From: Acidovorax sp.
GTDB lineage: Bacteria > Pseudomonadota > Gammaproteobacteria > Burkholderiales > Burkholderiaceae_C
DNA length: 8,219 nt
Direction: 5' to 3'
Assembly: GCA_011620245.1 (NCBI GenBank)
Contig: WOZN01000003.1
Coordinates: 1-8,219, forward strand
Shown: in pieces, positions 1 to 6,273 of the stretch
How the letters are laid out: the number at the start of each line of letters is the position of its first letter
Numbering within the stretch: position 1 is the first letter of the stretch
The notes under the pieces: generated by a model
The model's database searches: none
What the model saw: only the letters and a program-made list of their open reading frames with translations
Told to the model about the DNA's origin: nothing
Position numbers and translations under genes: made by a program

Positions 1-91
1 CAAAAGGTGAACGCCATCGGAGCCATCAACGATAGATTTCATGCGGCTTGTCAAGAGATACAAAGCGGTCAACTGCCGTTTTTAGGTTCAT
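1..91 (-). other. glmU 3' junction with short overlapping frames
   Basis: The glmU stop TGA (88-90) overlaps an ATG (89-91) as ATGA. That ATG opens a 21-codon frame, MNLKTAVDRFVSLDKPHEIY plus R, ending with TGA at 26-28. The stop in turn overlaps another ATG (24-26) as TGATG, opening MAPMAFTF and leaving the window. A third frame starts at ATG 40-42 (MKSIVDGSDGVHLL) and also runs off the edge. Overlaps of this kind are typical of translational coupling, so a gene downstream of glmU on the minus strand is likely, but too little is visible to choose the frame or name the product. I see no terminator after glmU, which agrees with continued transcription. Confidence 0.3.
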
Positions 92-1518
92 GGCTTGGGT
101 TGTTTGGCGGGGCGATTCCAGTTGGCAATGCTGACCTGCTTGCCGCGCGCCAGACCCAGGGTGCCCGCAGGTACGTCCTTGGTGATGGTGGAACCACCGC
201 CCACGGTGGCCCCCGCCCCGATGGTCACAGGCGCCACCAGCACGCAGTTGCTGCCAATGTGCACGTCGGCCTCGATCACGGTGCGGTGCTTGTTGGCGCC
301 ATCGTAGTTGGCGGTGATGCTGCCCGCGCCGTAGTTCACGCGCTCGCCCACGGTGGCGTCGCCCAGATAGGCCAGGTGGTTGGCCTTGGCGCCGTCGGCC
401 AGGGTGCAATTCTTCACTTCCACAAAGTTGCCGATGTGCACCGCGCGGCCCAGCTGCGCGCCGGGGCGCAGGCGGGCGAAGGGGCCGACCAGCGCGCCCT
501 CACCCACGGTGGCGCCCAGCTTTTCGCCGTCGATATGGGTGAAGGGGTGGATGACGGCGCCCGCCGCGATGCGCGCGTTGGCAATGCAGCAGTTCGCACC
601 GATCGACACGCCCTCGCCCAGCTCCACGCGGCCGGTGAAGACGCAGTTCACGTCGATCTCCACATCCTGGCCGCAGACCAGTTCGCCACGCACGCCGGTG
701 CGTGCGTCGTCGCGCAGATCGAAGCGCGCGGGGTCGGCCAGGCGCACGCCCTGCTCCATCAGGCTGCGCGCAGTGCGCAGCTGGTGCGCACGCTCCAGCT
801 CGGCCAGCTGCAACGGGCTGTTCACACCGGCCACCTGCAGCGCATCGCTGATGCGGTAGGCCGCCACGGGCACGCCATCGGCCACGGCCATGGCCACGAT
901 GTCGGTGAGGTAGTACTCGCCCTGGGCGTTGTGGTTGGTCAGGCGCACCAGCCAGCCACGCAGAAGCCGTGCGGGCACGGCCATGATGCCGCTGTACACC
1001 TCGGTGATGGCGCGCTGGGCTTCGGTGGCGTCCTTTTGTTCAACGATGCCCTGCACCTGATCATGTGTATCCCGCACGATGCGGCCATAGCCCGTGGGGT
1101 CGGGCAATGTCACCGTCAGCAGGGCCAGTCGCCCGCCCGCGCTGGCGGCCACCAGGGCGCGCAGCGTGTCAGCCTGCGTGAGTGGCACATCGCCCGACAG
1201 CACCACCACCGTGCCGTCGTCGCGCAGGTGGGGCAAGGTCTGCAGCACGGCATGGCCGGTGCCCAACTGGGGCTCCTGGCGCACAAACTTCAGGTCAAAT
1301 TTGCCTCCAGCGCTTGCTGCGTCTGCGCCAGCAGCTTCTACTTCTGTAGCACCATGGCCTGTGATGACGATGGCGCTGCGCGCCTGCAGGTGCGCCGCCT
1401 GGTCCAGCACATGGTGCAGCAGCGGGCGCCCGGCCAGGCGCTGCAGCACTTTGGGGATGCGGCTTTTCATGCGCGTGCCCTTGCCGGCCGCCATGATGAG
1501 GATGTCGAGTTGCGTCAT
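88..1518 (-). CDS. glmU: Bifunctional GlmU: GlcNAc-1-P uridyltransferase / glucosamine-1-P acetyltransferase
   Basis: GlmU carries out the last two steps to UDP-GlcNAc in the cytoplasm: acetyl-CoA-dependent acetylation of glucosamine-1-phosphate, then uridylyl transfer from UTP. The product feeds peptidoglycan and lipopolysaccharide synthesis. The 476-residue protein has an N-terminal nucleotidyltransferase domain (about 1-235) with the AAGKGTRMKS loop at 10-19, PKVL at 22-25, QLGTGHA at 84-90, the Mg-binding GDVPL (Asp110), DPTGYGRI at 140-147, EYYLTDI and Asn233. A left-handed beta-helix acyltransferase domain of hexapeptide repeats follows (about 255-460), with RLRPGA, GNFVEVKN, the probable catalytic His381 in NHLAYLGD, and NYDGANKHRT. 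The start ATG places the LIMAAGKGTR strand at the usual distance from the N-terminus; no strong Shine-Dalgarno precedes it. E. coli GlmU has 456 residues, and part of the excess is an Ala/Gly-rich segment at 57-74 that coincides with a repeat element. Family assignment is very secure. Confidence 0.98.
   Translation of the reverse strand: MTQLDILIMAAGKGTRMKSRIPKVLQRLAGRPLLHHVLDQAAHLQARSAIVITGHGATEVEAAGADAASAGGKFDLKFVRQEPQLGTGHAVLQTLPHLRDDGTVVVLSGDVPLTQADTLRALVAASAGGRLALLTVTLPDPTGYGRIVRDTHDQVQGIVEQKDATEAQRAITEVYSGIMAVPARLLRGWLVRLTNHNAQGEYYLTDIVAMAVADGVPVAAYRISDALQVAGVNSPLQLAELERAHQLRTARSLMEQGVRLADPARFDLRDDARTGVRGELVCGQDVEIDVNCVFTGRVELGEGVSIGANCCIANARIAAGAVIHPFTHIDGEKLGATVGEGALVGPFARLRPGAQLGRAVHIGNFVEVKNCTLADGAKANHLAYLGDATVGERVNYGAGSITANYDGANKHRTVIEADVHIGSNCVLVAPVTIGAGATVGGGSTITKDVPAGTLGLARGKQVSIANWNRPAKQPKP
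1297..1350 (+). repeat. Degenerate 54-base repeat inside glmU
   Basis: These 54 bases align without gaps to 5373-5426 in anmK, with 33 identical positions counted by eye. Shared blocks are CCAGCGC near the left, GCGCCA and CAGCT in the middle, and TAGC at the right end. In glmU it lies antisense, is exactly 18 codons long, and encodes residues 57-74 directly after the conserved GHG. By memory of E. coli and Burkholderia GlmU, the stretch between GHG and QLGTG is about 7-8 residues longer here, so the repeat overlaps a real length change. I recall similar short palindromic repeats with AGCGCT cores being abundant in Comamonadaceae genomes; that is recollection, not a search result. Confidence 0.55.
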
Positions 1519-1725
1519 GGAAAAAAGAGTTTCGGAGCGTCGCGGCGGTGTCCGCGTGGGCTGGTGACGGATTTAGGAATTACGTAAATAAGGATGCCAC
1601 AACGGTCCATGCCTTTGTGGCAGGCGGCTTGCCTGGGCCTGTTTTGCGTAAGTCATGCGATTATCGGCACTGGCATACCGCAGACCAGACGCTTCCATGC
1701 ACCACCGCTTTATTTCATGGCGGAT
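1519..1725 (-). promoter_or_regulatory. tyrS-glmU intergenic region, presumed glmU promoter
   Basis: The 207 bases between the tyrS stop and the glmU start must hold any glmU promoter if the gene is not read through from tyrS. On the minus strand GATAAT (from the plus-strand ATTATC at 1660-1665) and the AT-rich stretch around 1575-1595, containing the palindrome TTACGTAA, are candidate elements, but neither has a convincing -35 partner. A weak hairpin CAGGC/GCCTG near 1621-1635 has no T-run, so I do not call a tyrS terminator. Read-through from tyrS into glmU remains possible. Confidence 0.25.
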
Positions 1726-2958
1726 TCAGCGCAAGGTCACCCGGGCAAACTTGCGCTTGCCCACCTGCACCACGTAGGTGCCAGCAGCGAGCTTGAGGCC
1801 CTTGTCGCTGACCACGCCGCCATCCACGCGCACGCCGCCGCCGTCGATCAGGCGATTGGCCTCGCTGGTCGAAGGCGCCAGGCTGGCCTGCTTGAGCAGG
1901 GCACCAATGCCCAGCGGCGCGCCCGACAGGGCCACCTCGGGAATCTCGTCGGGCACGCCGCCCTTGCTGCGGTTGATGAAATCCTGCTCGGCCGCATCGG
2001 CCGCCGCCGCGCTGTGAAAACGCGCGGTGATTTCCTTGGCCAGCGCCACCTTGGCGTCCTTGGGGTTGCGCCCGCCCGCCACCTCGGCCTTGAGGGCCTC
2101 GATCTGCGCAAGCGACTGGAACGACAGCAGCGTGTACCAGCGCCACATCAGCGTGTCGGAAATGCTCAGCACCTTGGCGAACATGGTGTTGGCATCCTCA
2201 CTGATGCCGATGTAGTTGTTCTTGGACTTGGACATCTTCTCGACGCCGTCCAGGCCTTCAAGCAGCGGCATGGTCAAAATGCACTGCGGCTCCTGGCCAT
2301 ATTCCTGCTGCAGGTGCCGGCCCATGAGCAGGTTGAACTTCTGGTCGGTGCCGCCCAACTCCAGGTCGCTCTTGAGGACGACCGAGTCATAGCCCTGCAT
2401 CAGCGGATAGAGAAACTCGTGCACCGCAATCGGGTTGCCCGCCTTGAAACGGTCATGAAAATCGTTGCGCTCCATCATGCGCGCCACGGTGTATCTGGCC
2501 GCGAGCTGGATCATGCCCGTGGCGCCCAGGGGCTCGCACCATTCACTGTTGTAGCGGATATCGGTGCGCGCCGGGTCCAGCACCAGGCTGGCCTGGCGGT
2601 AATAGGTCTCGGCGTTCAGCTTGATCTGCTCGGGTGTGAGCGGCGGGCGCGTGCTGTTGCGGCCCGAGGGGTCGCCGATCAGGCTGGTGAAGTCGCCGAT
2701 CAGGAAGATGACCTGGTGGCCCAGATCCTGCAACTGCCTCATCTTGTTGAGCACCACCGTGTGGCCGATGTGGATGTCGGGCGCCGTGGGGTCCAGACCC
2801 AGCTTGATGCGCAGGGGCTTGCCCGTGGCTTCGGAACGCGCCAGCTTCTTGATCCACTCATCCTGCGGCAGCAACTCTTGCACGCCGCGCAAAGAGATTT
2901 CGAGGGCCCGCCCTACACCATCGGATACCGGGTATTTTGTAACAAAAGATTGATTCAT
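1726..2958 (-). CDS. tyrS: Tyrosyl-tRNA synthetase
   Basis: A class I aminoacyl-tRNA synthetase that activates tyrosine with ATP and transfers it to tRNA-Tyr in the cytoplasm. The protein has 410 residues from the chosen ATG. The Rossmann catalytic core shows the HIGH signature at 63-66 within [26 protein letters not shown] at 85-100, LGGTDQKFN at 201-209 and a perfect KMSKS loop at 241-245. An anticodon-binding helical region follows, then a C-terminal S4-type RNA-binding domain (about 360-409) with [16 protein letters not shown] and ending KFARVTL. The sequence resembles the TyrRZ-type bacterial branch more than the E. coli TyrS branch. The frame stays open upstream for another 85 residues, but that extension is Gly/Arg/Trp/Cys-rich, unlike the family, and overlaps the divergent gene, so ATG 2956-2958 is preferred. 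Its Shine-Dalgarno is weak (AGAAAA). The gene is divergent from the M23 peptidase gene. Confidence 0.97.
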   Translation of the reverse strand: MNQSFVTKYPVSDGVGRALEISLRGVQELLPQDEWIKKLARSEATGKPLRIKLGLDPTAPDIHIGHTVVLNKMRQLQDLGHQVIFLIGDFTSLIGDPSGRNSTRPPLTPEQIKLNAETYYRQASLVLDPARTDIRYNSEWCEPLGATGMIQLAARYTVARMMERNDFHDRFKAGNPIAVHEFLYPLMQGYDSVVLKSDLELGGTDQKFNLLMGRHLQQEYGQEPQCILTMPLLEGLDGVEKMSKSKNNYIGISEDANTMFAKVLSISDTLMWRWYTLLSFQSLAQIEALKAEVAGGRNPKDAKVALAKEITARFHSAAAADAAEQDFINRSKGGVPDEIPEVALSGAPLGIGALLKQASLAPSTSEANRLIDGGGVRVDGGVVSDKGLKLAAGTYVVQVGKRKFARVTLR

Positions 2959-3159
2959 AAGGATTTTCTGGGATGTCTGGACAGCATGCACCGCTATACT
3001 CCAGCCCACATTGCAGGGGCGGATTCTAGTGGTCTTGCCGTTTCGACATTCTGGCAACCCTGTCGAATGCCTGCAGCCTGACAGCTTGTGCCACCGGTCC
3101 CACCCCGCCTTGCAACGGGAAAAACCGCCGGTTGCACCTTCACCATTGGGGACAGACCT
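2959..3159. promoter_or_regulatory. Divergent tyrS / M23 peptidase promoter region with inverted repeats
   Basis: This 201-base spacer must drive both divergent genes. Near its middle is a perfect 7-base inverted repeat, TTCGACA (3042-3048) and TGTCGAA (3061-3067), with a 12-base spacer. It is interleaved with a 5-base pair TTGCC (3035-3039) and GGCAA (3053-3057). Nearer the peptidase start, TGCAAC (3111-3116) and GTTGCA (3131-3136) form another inverted pair. On the minus strand TAGAAT (3023-3028) and TATAGC (2991-2996) are possible -10 boxes for tyrS, neither with a good -35. The repeat could be an operator for a dimeric regulator or a leader hairpin; the sequence does not decide. Confidence 0.4.
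3148..3152 (+). promoter_or_regulatory. Ribosome binding site deciding the TTG start of the M23 peptidase gene
   Basis: GGGGA lies 7 bases before TTG 3160-3162. No comparable purine tract stands before the in-frame ATG at 3187, and the longer open frame back to 3088 gives a peptide unlike a signal or anchor sequence. This supports initiation at TTG. Confidence 0.55.
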
Positions 3160-4518
3160 TTGATCAACGGCTTCACCACCGCCAGCATGGCCTTGCTTGC
3201 CCAGCTGACTCACAGTGTCCAGAAATACCCGAAACGGGTCACCACCGCCGTGGCGACCCTGCTGCTGACCAGCGGCGGCGGCACCTTTGCCGTGGCGTCG
3301 TTTGCGCCCGATCCATCGGATCTGCCGGTCAGCGAGATCACTTACGCCGTCGAGTCACTCGCGGCAAACCCGGTACTGGACGCCCTGGAAGCGCCCGGCT
3401 TCTCGCTGTACCGCTCGGAGCAGACCCGCAGCAGCGACACTGCCGAATCCTTGCTGCAGCGCATGGGCGTGGCCGATCCGGCCGCCGCCGCCTTCCTGCG
3501 CAGCGACGCCCAGGTCCGCCAGAACCTGCTGGGCCGCGCGGGGCGCTCTGTCTCGGCCGAAACCACCGACGACCACCGCCTGTTGCGCCTGATGGCCCGC
3601 TGGGCCCCGGACGGCAGCGGCAGCTTCCGCCGCCTGGTGGTGGAGCGCACGGGTGAGAAGTTCGCCTCGCGCATCGAGTCCGCGCCCCTCGCCACCGGCA
3701 GCCGCCTGGCGGGCGGGGTGATCAGCAGTTCGCTGTTTGCCGCCACCGACGCATCCAGCATTCCCGATTCCGTAGCCGTGCAGCTGGCCGAGGTGTTCTC
3801 TGGCAACATCGACTTTCACCGCTCCCTGCGCAAGGGCGACCGCTTCTCGGTGGTCTATGAAACCCTGGAAGCCGACGGCGAACCCCTGCGCAGCGGCCGC
3901 GTGCTGAGCGCGGAATTCCACAACAACGGCAAGACCTATCAGGCGATATGGTTCCAGGACCCTGGCGCTGGCAAGGGGGCTTATTACACCCTCGACGGCG
4001 AGAGCTTGCGCCATGCCTACCTGACCTCACCGGTGGAGTTCTCCCGCGTGAGCAGCACTTTCAAGCTGCGTTTTCATCCCATTTTGCAAAAGTGGCGCGC
4101 CCATCTGGGCACCGACTATGCCGCACCCACGGGCACGGCCGTGCGCACGGTGGGTGACGGCGTGGTCGAATTCGCGGGTGTGCAAAACGGCTTCGGCAAC
4201 GTGGTCTTCGTGAAGCACCGCAACCAGCATGAAACCGTTTATGCGCACCTGAGCCGCATCGACGTAAAGAAGGGCCAGGCCGTCGAGCAGGGCCAGACCA
4301 TCGGCGCCGTGGGCGCCACGGGCTGGGCCACGGGCCCGCACCTGCATTTCGAGTTCCGCGTGAACGGGCAACACCAGGACCCACAGACCATCGCGCAGCA
4401 AAGCGAAGCCGCTGCCCCGGTCTCCAAGGCAGCCCGGCCCGCCTTCGACCGGCTGGCCGGCAACATGCGCGTGCAGCTGTCGACTGCTGCGCTGGTGCAG
4501 CAGGCCAGCGCCGAATAA
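3160..4518 (+). CDS. Membrane-anchored M23 family zinc metallopeptidase (MepM/YebA-like)
   Basis: Probable peptidoglycan endopeptidase of the lysostaphin-like M23 family, acting in the periplasm on peptide crosslinks, 452 residues from the TTG start. A basic N-terminus (KYPKR, 22-26) followed by a hydrophobic stretch at about 27-48 gives a signal anchor or signal peptide. Residues 50-300 form the region preceding the catalytic domain in MepM/OapA-like proteins, including [16 protein letters not shown] at 219-234. The catalytic domain (about 301-410) has the zinc and active-site residues: His315 and Asp319 in [12 protein letters not shown], His363 in YAHLS, and His394 and His396 in GPHLHFEF. 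All are present, so it should be an active hydrolase rather than an inactive LytM activator of the EnvC/NlpD type. The Ala-rich tail after 412 is probably disordered. anmK starts 38 bases downstream on the same strand, suggesting co-transcription. Exact bond specificity cannot be read from sequence. Confidence 0.92.
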   Translation: MINGFTTASMALLAQLTHSVQKYPKRVTTAVATLLLTSGGGTFAVASFAPDPSDLPVSEITYAVESLAANPVLDALEAPGFSLYRSEQTRSSDTAESLLQRMGVADPAAAAFLRSDAQVRQNLLGRAGRSVSAETTDDHRLLRLMARWAPDGSGSFRRLVVERTGEKFASRIESAPLATGSRLAGGVISSSLFAATDASSIPDSVAVQLAEVFSGNIDFHRSLRKGDRFSVVYETLEADGEPLRSGRVLSAEFHNNGKTYQAIWFQDPGAGKGAYYTLDGESLRHAYLTSPVEFSRVSSTFKLRFHPILQKWRAHLGTDYAAPTGTAVRTVGDGVVEFAGVQNGFGNVVFVKHRNQHETVYAHLSRIDVKKGQAVEQGQTIGAVGATGWATGPHLHFEFRVNGQHQDPQTIAQQSEAAAPVSKAARPAFDRLAGNMRVQLSTAALVQQASAE

Positions 4519-4556
4519 GCCGCACCCGGCACGCCGCTGTGGTGCAATTGCTGGCG

Positions 4557-5666
4557 ATGCCCGGCCTGTACATCGGCCTGATGTCGGGCACCTCGCTTGA
4601 CGGGGTGGATGGCGTTCTGGCCGACTTTTCGCAGGAAAGAATAGCCGTTATCAGCCATGCATCAGCGCCTCTAGCTCCTGATTTAAGAGCAGAACTGCTC
4701 GCCCTCAACAGCCCCGGCCCCAACGAACTGCACCGCGCAGCCCTCGCGGGCAATGCGCTGGCACTGGCCTATGCCGGTGTTGTGCACCGCCTGCTGGAGC
4801 GCAGCGCCACCCCCGCCAGCGCCGTGCGGGCCATCGGCGCCCATGGGCAGACCGTGCGCCATCGCCCCCAGGAATTCGATGGCACGGGCTACACCCTGCA
4901 ACTGAACAACCCTTCCCTGCTGGCTGAGCGCACAGGCATTGCCGTGGTGGCCGATTTTCGCAGCCGGGATTTGGCCGCAGGCGGCCAGGGCGCCCCGCTG
5001 GTGCCGGCATTCCATCAGGGGATGTTTGGCCGCGCGGGTGAAACGGTGCTGGTGCTCAATATCGGTGGCATCTCCAACCTCAGCGTGCTGGGCGCCGACG
5101 GCAGCGTGGCGGGCTTTGACTGCGGCCCCGGCAATGCACTCATGGATTACTGGTGCCAGTTGCATACCGGCCAGGCGTTTGACAAAAATGGCGCCTGGGC
5201 TGCCCAGGGTGAAGTCCTGCCCGACCTGCTGGCCGCACTGCTGCAAGAGCCCTTTTTGCGCCAGCCCCCGCCCAAAAGCACCGGGCGCGACCTGTTCAAC
5301 CCGGCCTGGCTGGCGGGCGCGCTGGCTGCGCACGCCAAAGCCCGGCCCGTTGACGTGCAAGCCACATTGACTGAATTGACCGCCAGCGCCTGTGCAACCA
5401 GCGCCATCAGCTACGGAAACAATAGCAAAACGCTGGCAGTATGCGGTGGTGGCGCCTTGAACACCCAACTGATGCGGCGCCTGCAGGCCTTGGCCCCTGG
5501 CGCCACCGTGGTGCCGACCGATGCCCTGGGCCTGCCCGCGCTGCAAGTGGAGGCCGCCGCCTTTGCCTGGCTGGCTTGCCAGACGATGCTCGGTAAGCCT
5601 GGCAGCCTGAAAAGCGTCACGGGCGCCCAAGGCGCCCGTGTTCTGGGGGCCGTTTACCCGGCCTGA
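4557..5666 (+). CDS. anmK: Anhydro-N-acetylmuramic acid kinase
   Basis: AnmK uses ATP and water to open the 1,6-anhydro ring of anhydro-MurNAc and phosphorylate it to MurNAc-6-phosphate, returning cell-wall turnover sugars to the GlcNAc pathway in the cytoplasm. From ATG 4557 it has 369 residues, the same as E. coli AnmK. Motifs in order: the phosphate loop GLMSGTSLDGVD at 7-18, IGAHGQTVRH at 93-102, VADFRSRDLAAGGQGAPLVP at 131-150, NIGGISNLS at 168-176, FDCGPGNALMDYW at 187-199 with the probable catalytic Asp188, PKSTGRDLFN at 239-248, VCGGGALN at 295-302 and VEAAAFAWLA at 331-340 with the probable catalytic Glu332. GTG codons at 4539 and 4542 could add six or five residues; no site has a strong Shine-Dalgarno, and the ATG fits the family N-terminus. 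It follows the M23 peptidase gene closely, a sensible pairing of wall cleavage with recycling, and converges on erpA. Confidence 0.96.
   Translation: MPGLYIGLMSGTSLDGVDGVLADFSQERIAVISHASAPLAPDLRAELLALNSPGPNELHRAALAGNALALAYAGVVHRLLERSATPASAVRAIGAHGQTVRHRPQEFDGTGYTLQLNNPSLLAERTGIAVVADFRSRDLAAGGQGAPLVPAFHQGMFGRAGETVLVLNIGGISNLSVLGADGSVAGFDCGPGNALMDYWCQLHTGQAFDKNGAWAAQGEVLPDLLAALLQEPFLRQPPPKSTGRDLFNPAWLAGALAAHAKARPVDVQATLTELTASACATSAISYGNNSKTLAVCGGGALNTQLMRRLQALAPGATVVPTDALGLPALQVEAAAFAWLACQTMLGKPGSLKSVTGAQGARVLGAVYPA
4658..4690 (+). repeat. Possible half copy of the 54-base repeat in anmK
   Basis: These 33 bases align without gaps to the right part of the glmU repeat (1318-1350), with 21 identical positions counted by eye: TGC, TC, GCGCC, AGCT, CT, TT and a final AGC. 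They match the second anmK copy at 20 of 33. The left part (4637-4657) does not match, so this is a weak candidate that could be chance in GC-rich coding DNA. It encodes part of the variable segment of AnmK near residues 35-45. Confidence 0.3.
5373..5426 (+). repeat. 54-base repeat copy inside anmK
   Basis: Ungapped partner of 1297-1350 (33 of 54 identical by eye). It contains the internal direct repeat CCAGCGCC (5383-5390 and 5399-5405 with an A), CATCAGCT and the end ATAGC. It lies in the sense orientation and encodes AnmK residues 273-290, just after the conserved ELTA, where family members vary. Unlike in glmU, the protein length here is close to E. coli and Pseudomonas AnmK, so the repeat would have replaced sequence rather than lengthened the protein, or the similarity is partly convergent. 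Confidence 0.45.
5618..5640. repeat. Perfect 10-bp hairpin in the 3' end of anmK
   Basis: CACGGGCGCC (5618-5627) and GGCGCCCGTG (5631-5640) are exact inverted copies around a three-base CAA loop, all inside the codons for the conserved VTGAQGARVLGA tail. It is a very stable stem ending 26 bases before the end of the stop codon. No T-run follows on either strand, so it is not a standard intrinsic terminator. It might stabilise the mRNA 3' end or back up termination between the convergent genes. Confidence 0.6.
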
Positions 5667-5667
5667 G

Positions 5668-5698
5668 AAAAAACAGGGGCCTGGTTAGCGATCAGGCC
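5668..5698 (-). terminator. Probable erpA intrinsic terminator overlapping its stop codon
   Basis: On the minus strand GGCCTG (5698-5693) pairs with CAGGCC (5683-5678) around a 9-base loop. Four bases, CCTG, follow and then six T (5673-5668). The erpA stop TGA (5694-5692) lies in the stem and loop. The four-base gap before the T-run makes it less than ideal. It occupies the 25-base gap between the convergent erpA and anmK genes. Confidence 0.6.
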
Positions 5699-6057
5699 GA
5701 GAAGCTGGAACCGCAGCCGCAGGTGCTGGTGGCGTTCGGGTTCTTGATCACGAACTGGGCGCCTTGCAGGTCTTCCTTGTAGTCGATCTCGGCGCCCACC
5801 AGATACTGGTAGCTCATGGCATCGATCAGCAGCGAGACACCATTCTTGGTCATGGTGGTGTCGTCTTCGTTGGTGACTTCGTCAAAAGTAAAGCCGTACT
5901 GGAAGCCCGAGCATCCGCCACCCTGGACGAACACGCGCAGCTTCAGGTCGGGATTGCCCTCTTCGGCGATCAAGTCCGCCACCTTGGCCGCCGCGCTGTC
6001 GGTGAACAGGATGGGGGTGGGCATTTCGGTCTGGATGTTTTCGGCAACTGCACTCAT
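5692..6057 (-). CDS. erpA: A-type iron-sulfur carrier ErpA
   Basis: An A-type carrier that receives Fe-S clusters from the assembly scaffold and passes them to apo-enzymes in the cytoplasm. In E. coli ErpA serves the isoprenoid enzymes IspG/IspH and respiratory proteins. The protein has 121 residues from ATG 6055-6057, preceded by GGAG (6067-6064) six bases upstream; the frame extends four codons further to a TTG that would consume the Shine-Dalgarno, so the ATG is chosen. The HesB/IscA-like fold is clear: [17 protein letters not shown], then [15 protein letters not shown] with Cys49, and the C-terminal [14 protein letters not shown] with Cys113 and Cys115. All three cluster-binding cysteines are present. 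The wording ([16 protein letters not shown]) fits ErpA better than IscA or SufA. It lies downstream of rplM-rpsI, separated by a strong terminator, and converges on anmK. Confidence 0.95.
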   Translation of the reverse strand: MSAVAENIQTEMPTPILFTDSAAAKVADLIAEEGNPDLKLRVFVQGGGCSGFQYGFTFDEVTNEDDTTMTKNGVSLLIDAMSYQYLVGAEIDYKEDLQGAQFVIKNPNATSTCGCGSSFSA

Positions 6058-6067
6058 GGGGTACTCC

Positions 6068-6117
6068 AATTCAGGATTTCCCGTGAATGCTACTGCAATC
6101 CAGTCGGGAATTCAGGA
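6068..6117. repeat. Direct and inverted repeats in the erpA leader
   Basis: AATTCAGGA occurs at 6068-6076 and 6109-6117. Between them TTCCCG (6078-6083) and CGGGAA (6105-6110) form an inverted pair 21 bases apart, the second overlapping the second direct repeat. The set lies directly upstream of the erpA Shine-Dalgarno. It could be a regulator site or a leader stem. I looked for IscR-like motifs (GACT..AGTC or CC..GG spacing) and found no good match. Confidence 0.35.
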
Positions 6118-6153
6118 CTCCGGCATTTGACGCCAATTTCAGTGGGGGCATTG

Positions 6154-6222
6154 CTTGTGGTGGTGGGCTGCAACCAAAAAACCGCCCGAAGGCGGTTTTT
6201 TTTTGTTGCAGCCCACCACAAG
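6154..6222 (-). terminator. Nested rpsI terminator with an outer 14-bp stem
   Basis: The inner hairpin is AAAAAACCGCC (6176-6186), loop CGAA, GGCGGTTTTTT (6191-6201). Read on the minus strand it is a CCGCC-TTCG-GGCGG stem followed by six T, a classic intrinsic terminator 70-100 bases after the rpsI stop. The A/T runs on both sides make it potentially bidirectional. Outside it, TGGTGGGCTGCAAC (6161-6174) and GTTGCAGCCCACCA (6205-6218) are exact inverted copies, and CTTG/CAAG extend them by four pairs past a three-base bulge. The outer stem can form only in RNA that reads through the inner terminator towards erpA. Confidence 0.9.
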
Positions 6223-6273
6223 GATGGCAGACAGGGAGCGCCACCAGCGGCGGCCCTCCTCCTGCAGCAAAGC

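Noticed and set aside
7..1587. Long plus-strand open frame of 526 codons opposite glmU
   Set aside because: It is His/Ala/Gly/Gln-rich, matches no family, and is the antisense shadow of the clearly identified GlmU in high-GC DNA.
1615..1640. tyrS intrinsic terminator
   Set aside because: The stem is only 5 bp, and no T-run follows on the minus strand.
2959..3034. T-box or tyrosine-responsive riboswitch upstream of tyrS
   Set aside because: The leader is too short, and no T-box sequence or terminator/antiterminator pair is visible. T-boxes are also rare in proteobacteria.
1594..3081. Plus-strand frame of 495 codons opposite tyrS
   Set aside because: It has the same shadow composition and lies opposite an unmistakable tyrosyl-tRNA synthetase.
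3088..3159. 24-residue upstream extension of the M23 peptidase
   Set aside because: It has no ribosome binding site and reads as Pro/Gly-rich leader, whereas TTG 3160 has GGGGA at good spacing and leads into a typical anchor sequence.
2959..3213. 85-residue N-terminal extension of TyrS
   Set aside because: The composition is unlike the family, it overlaps the divergent gene start, and the family N-terminus begins at ATG 2956-2958.
6068..6117. IscR binding site in the erpA leader
   Set aside because: GACT and AGTA occur near 6090-6104 but with a 7-base rather than 5-base centre and poor flanks, so it does not fit the type 1 motif as I know it.
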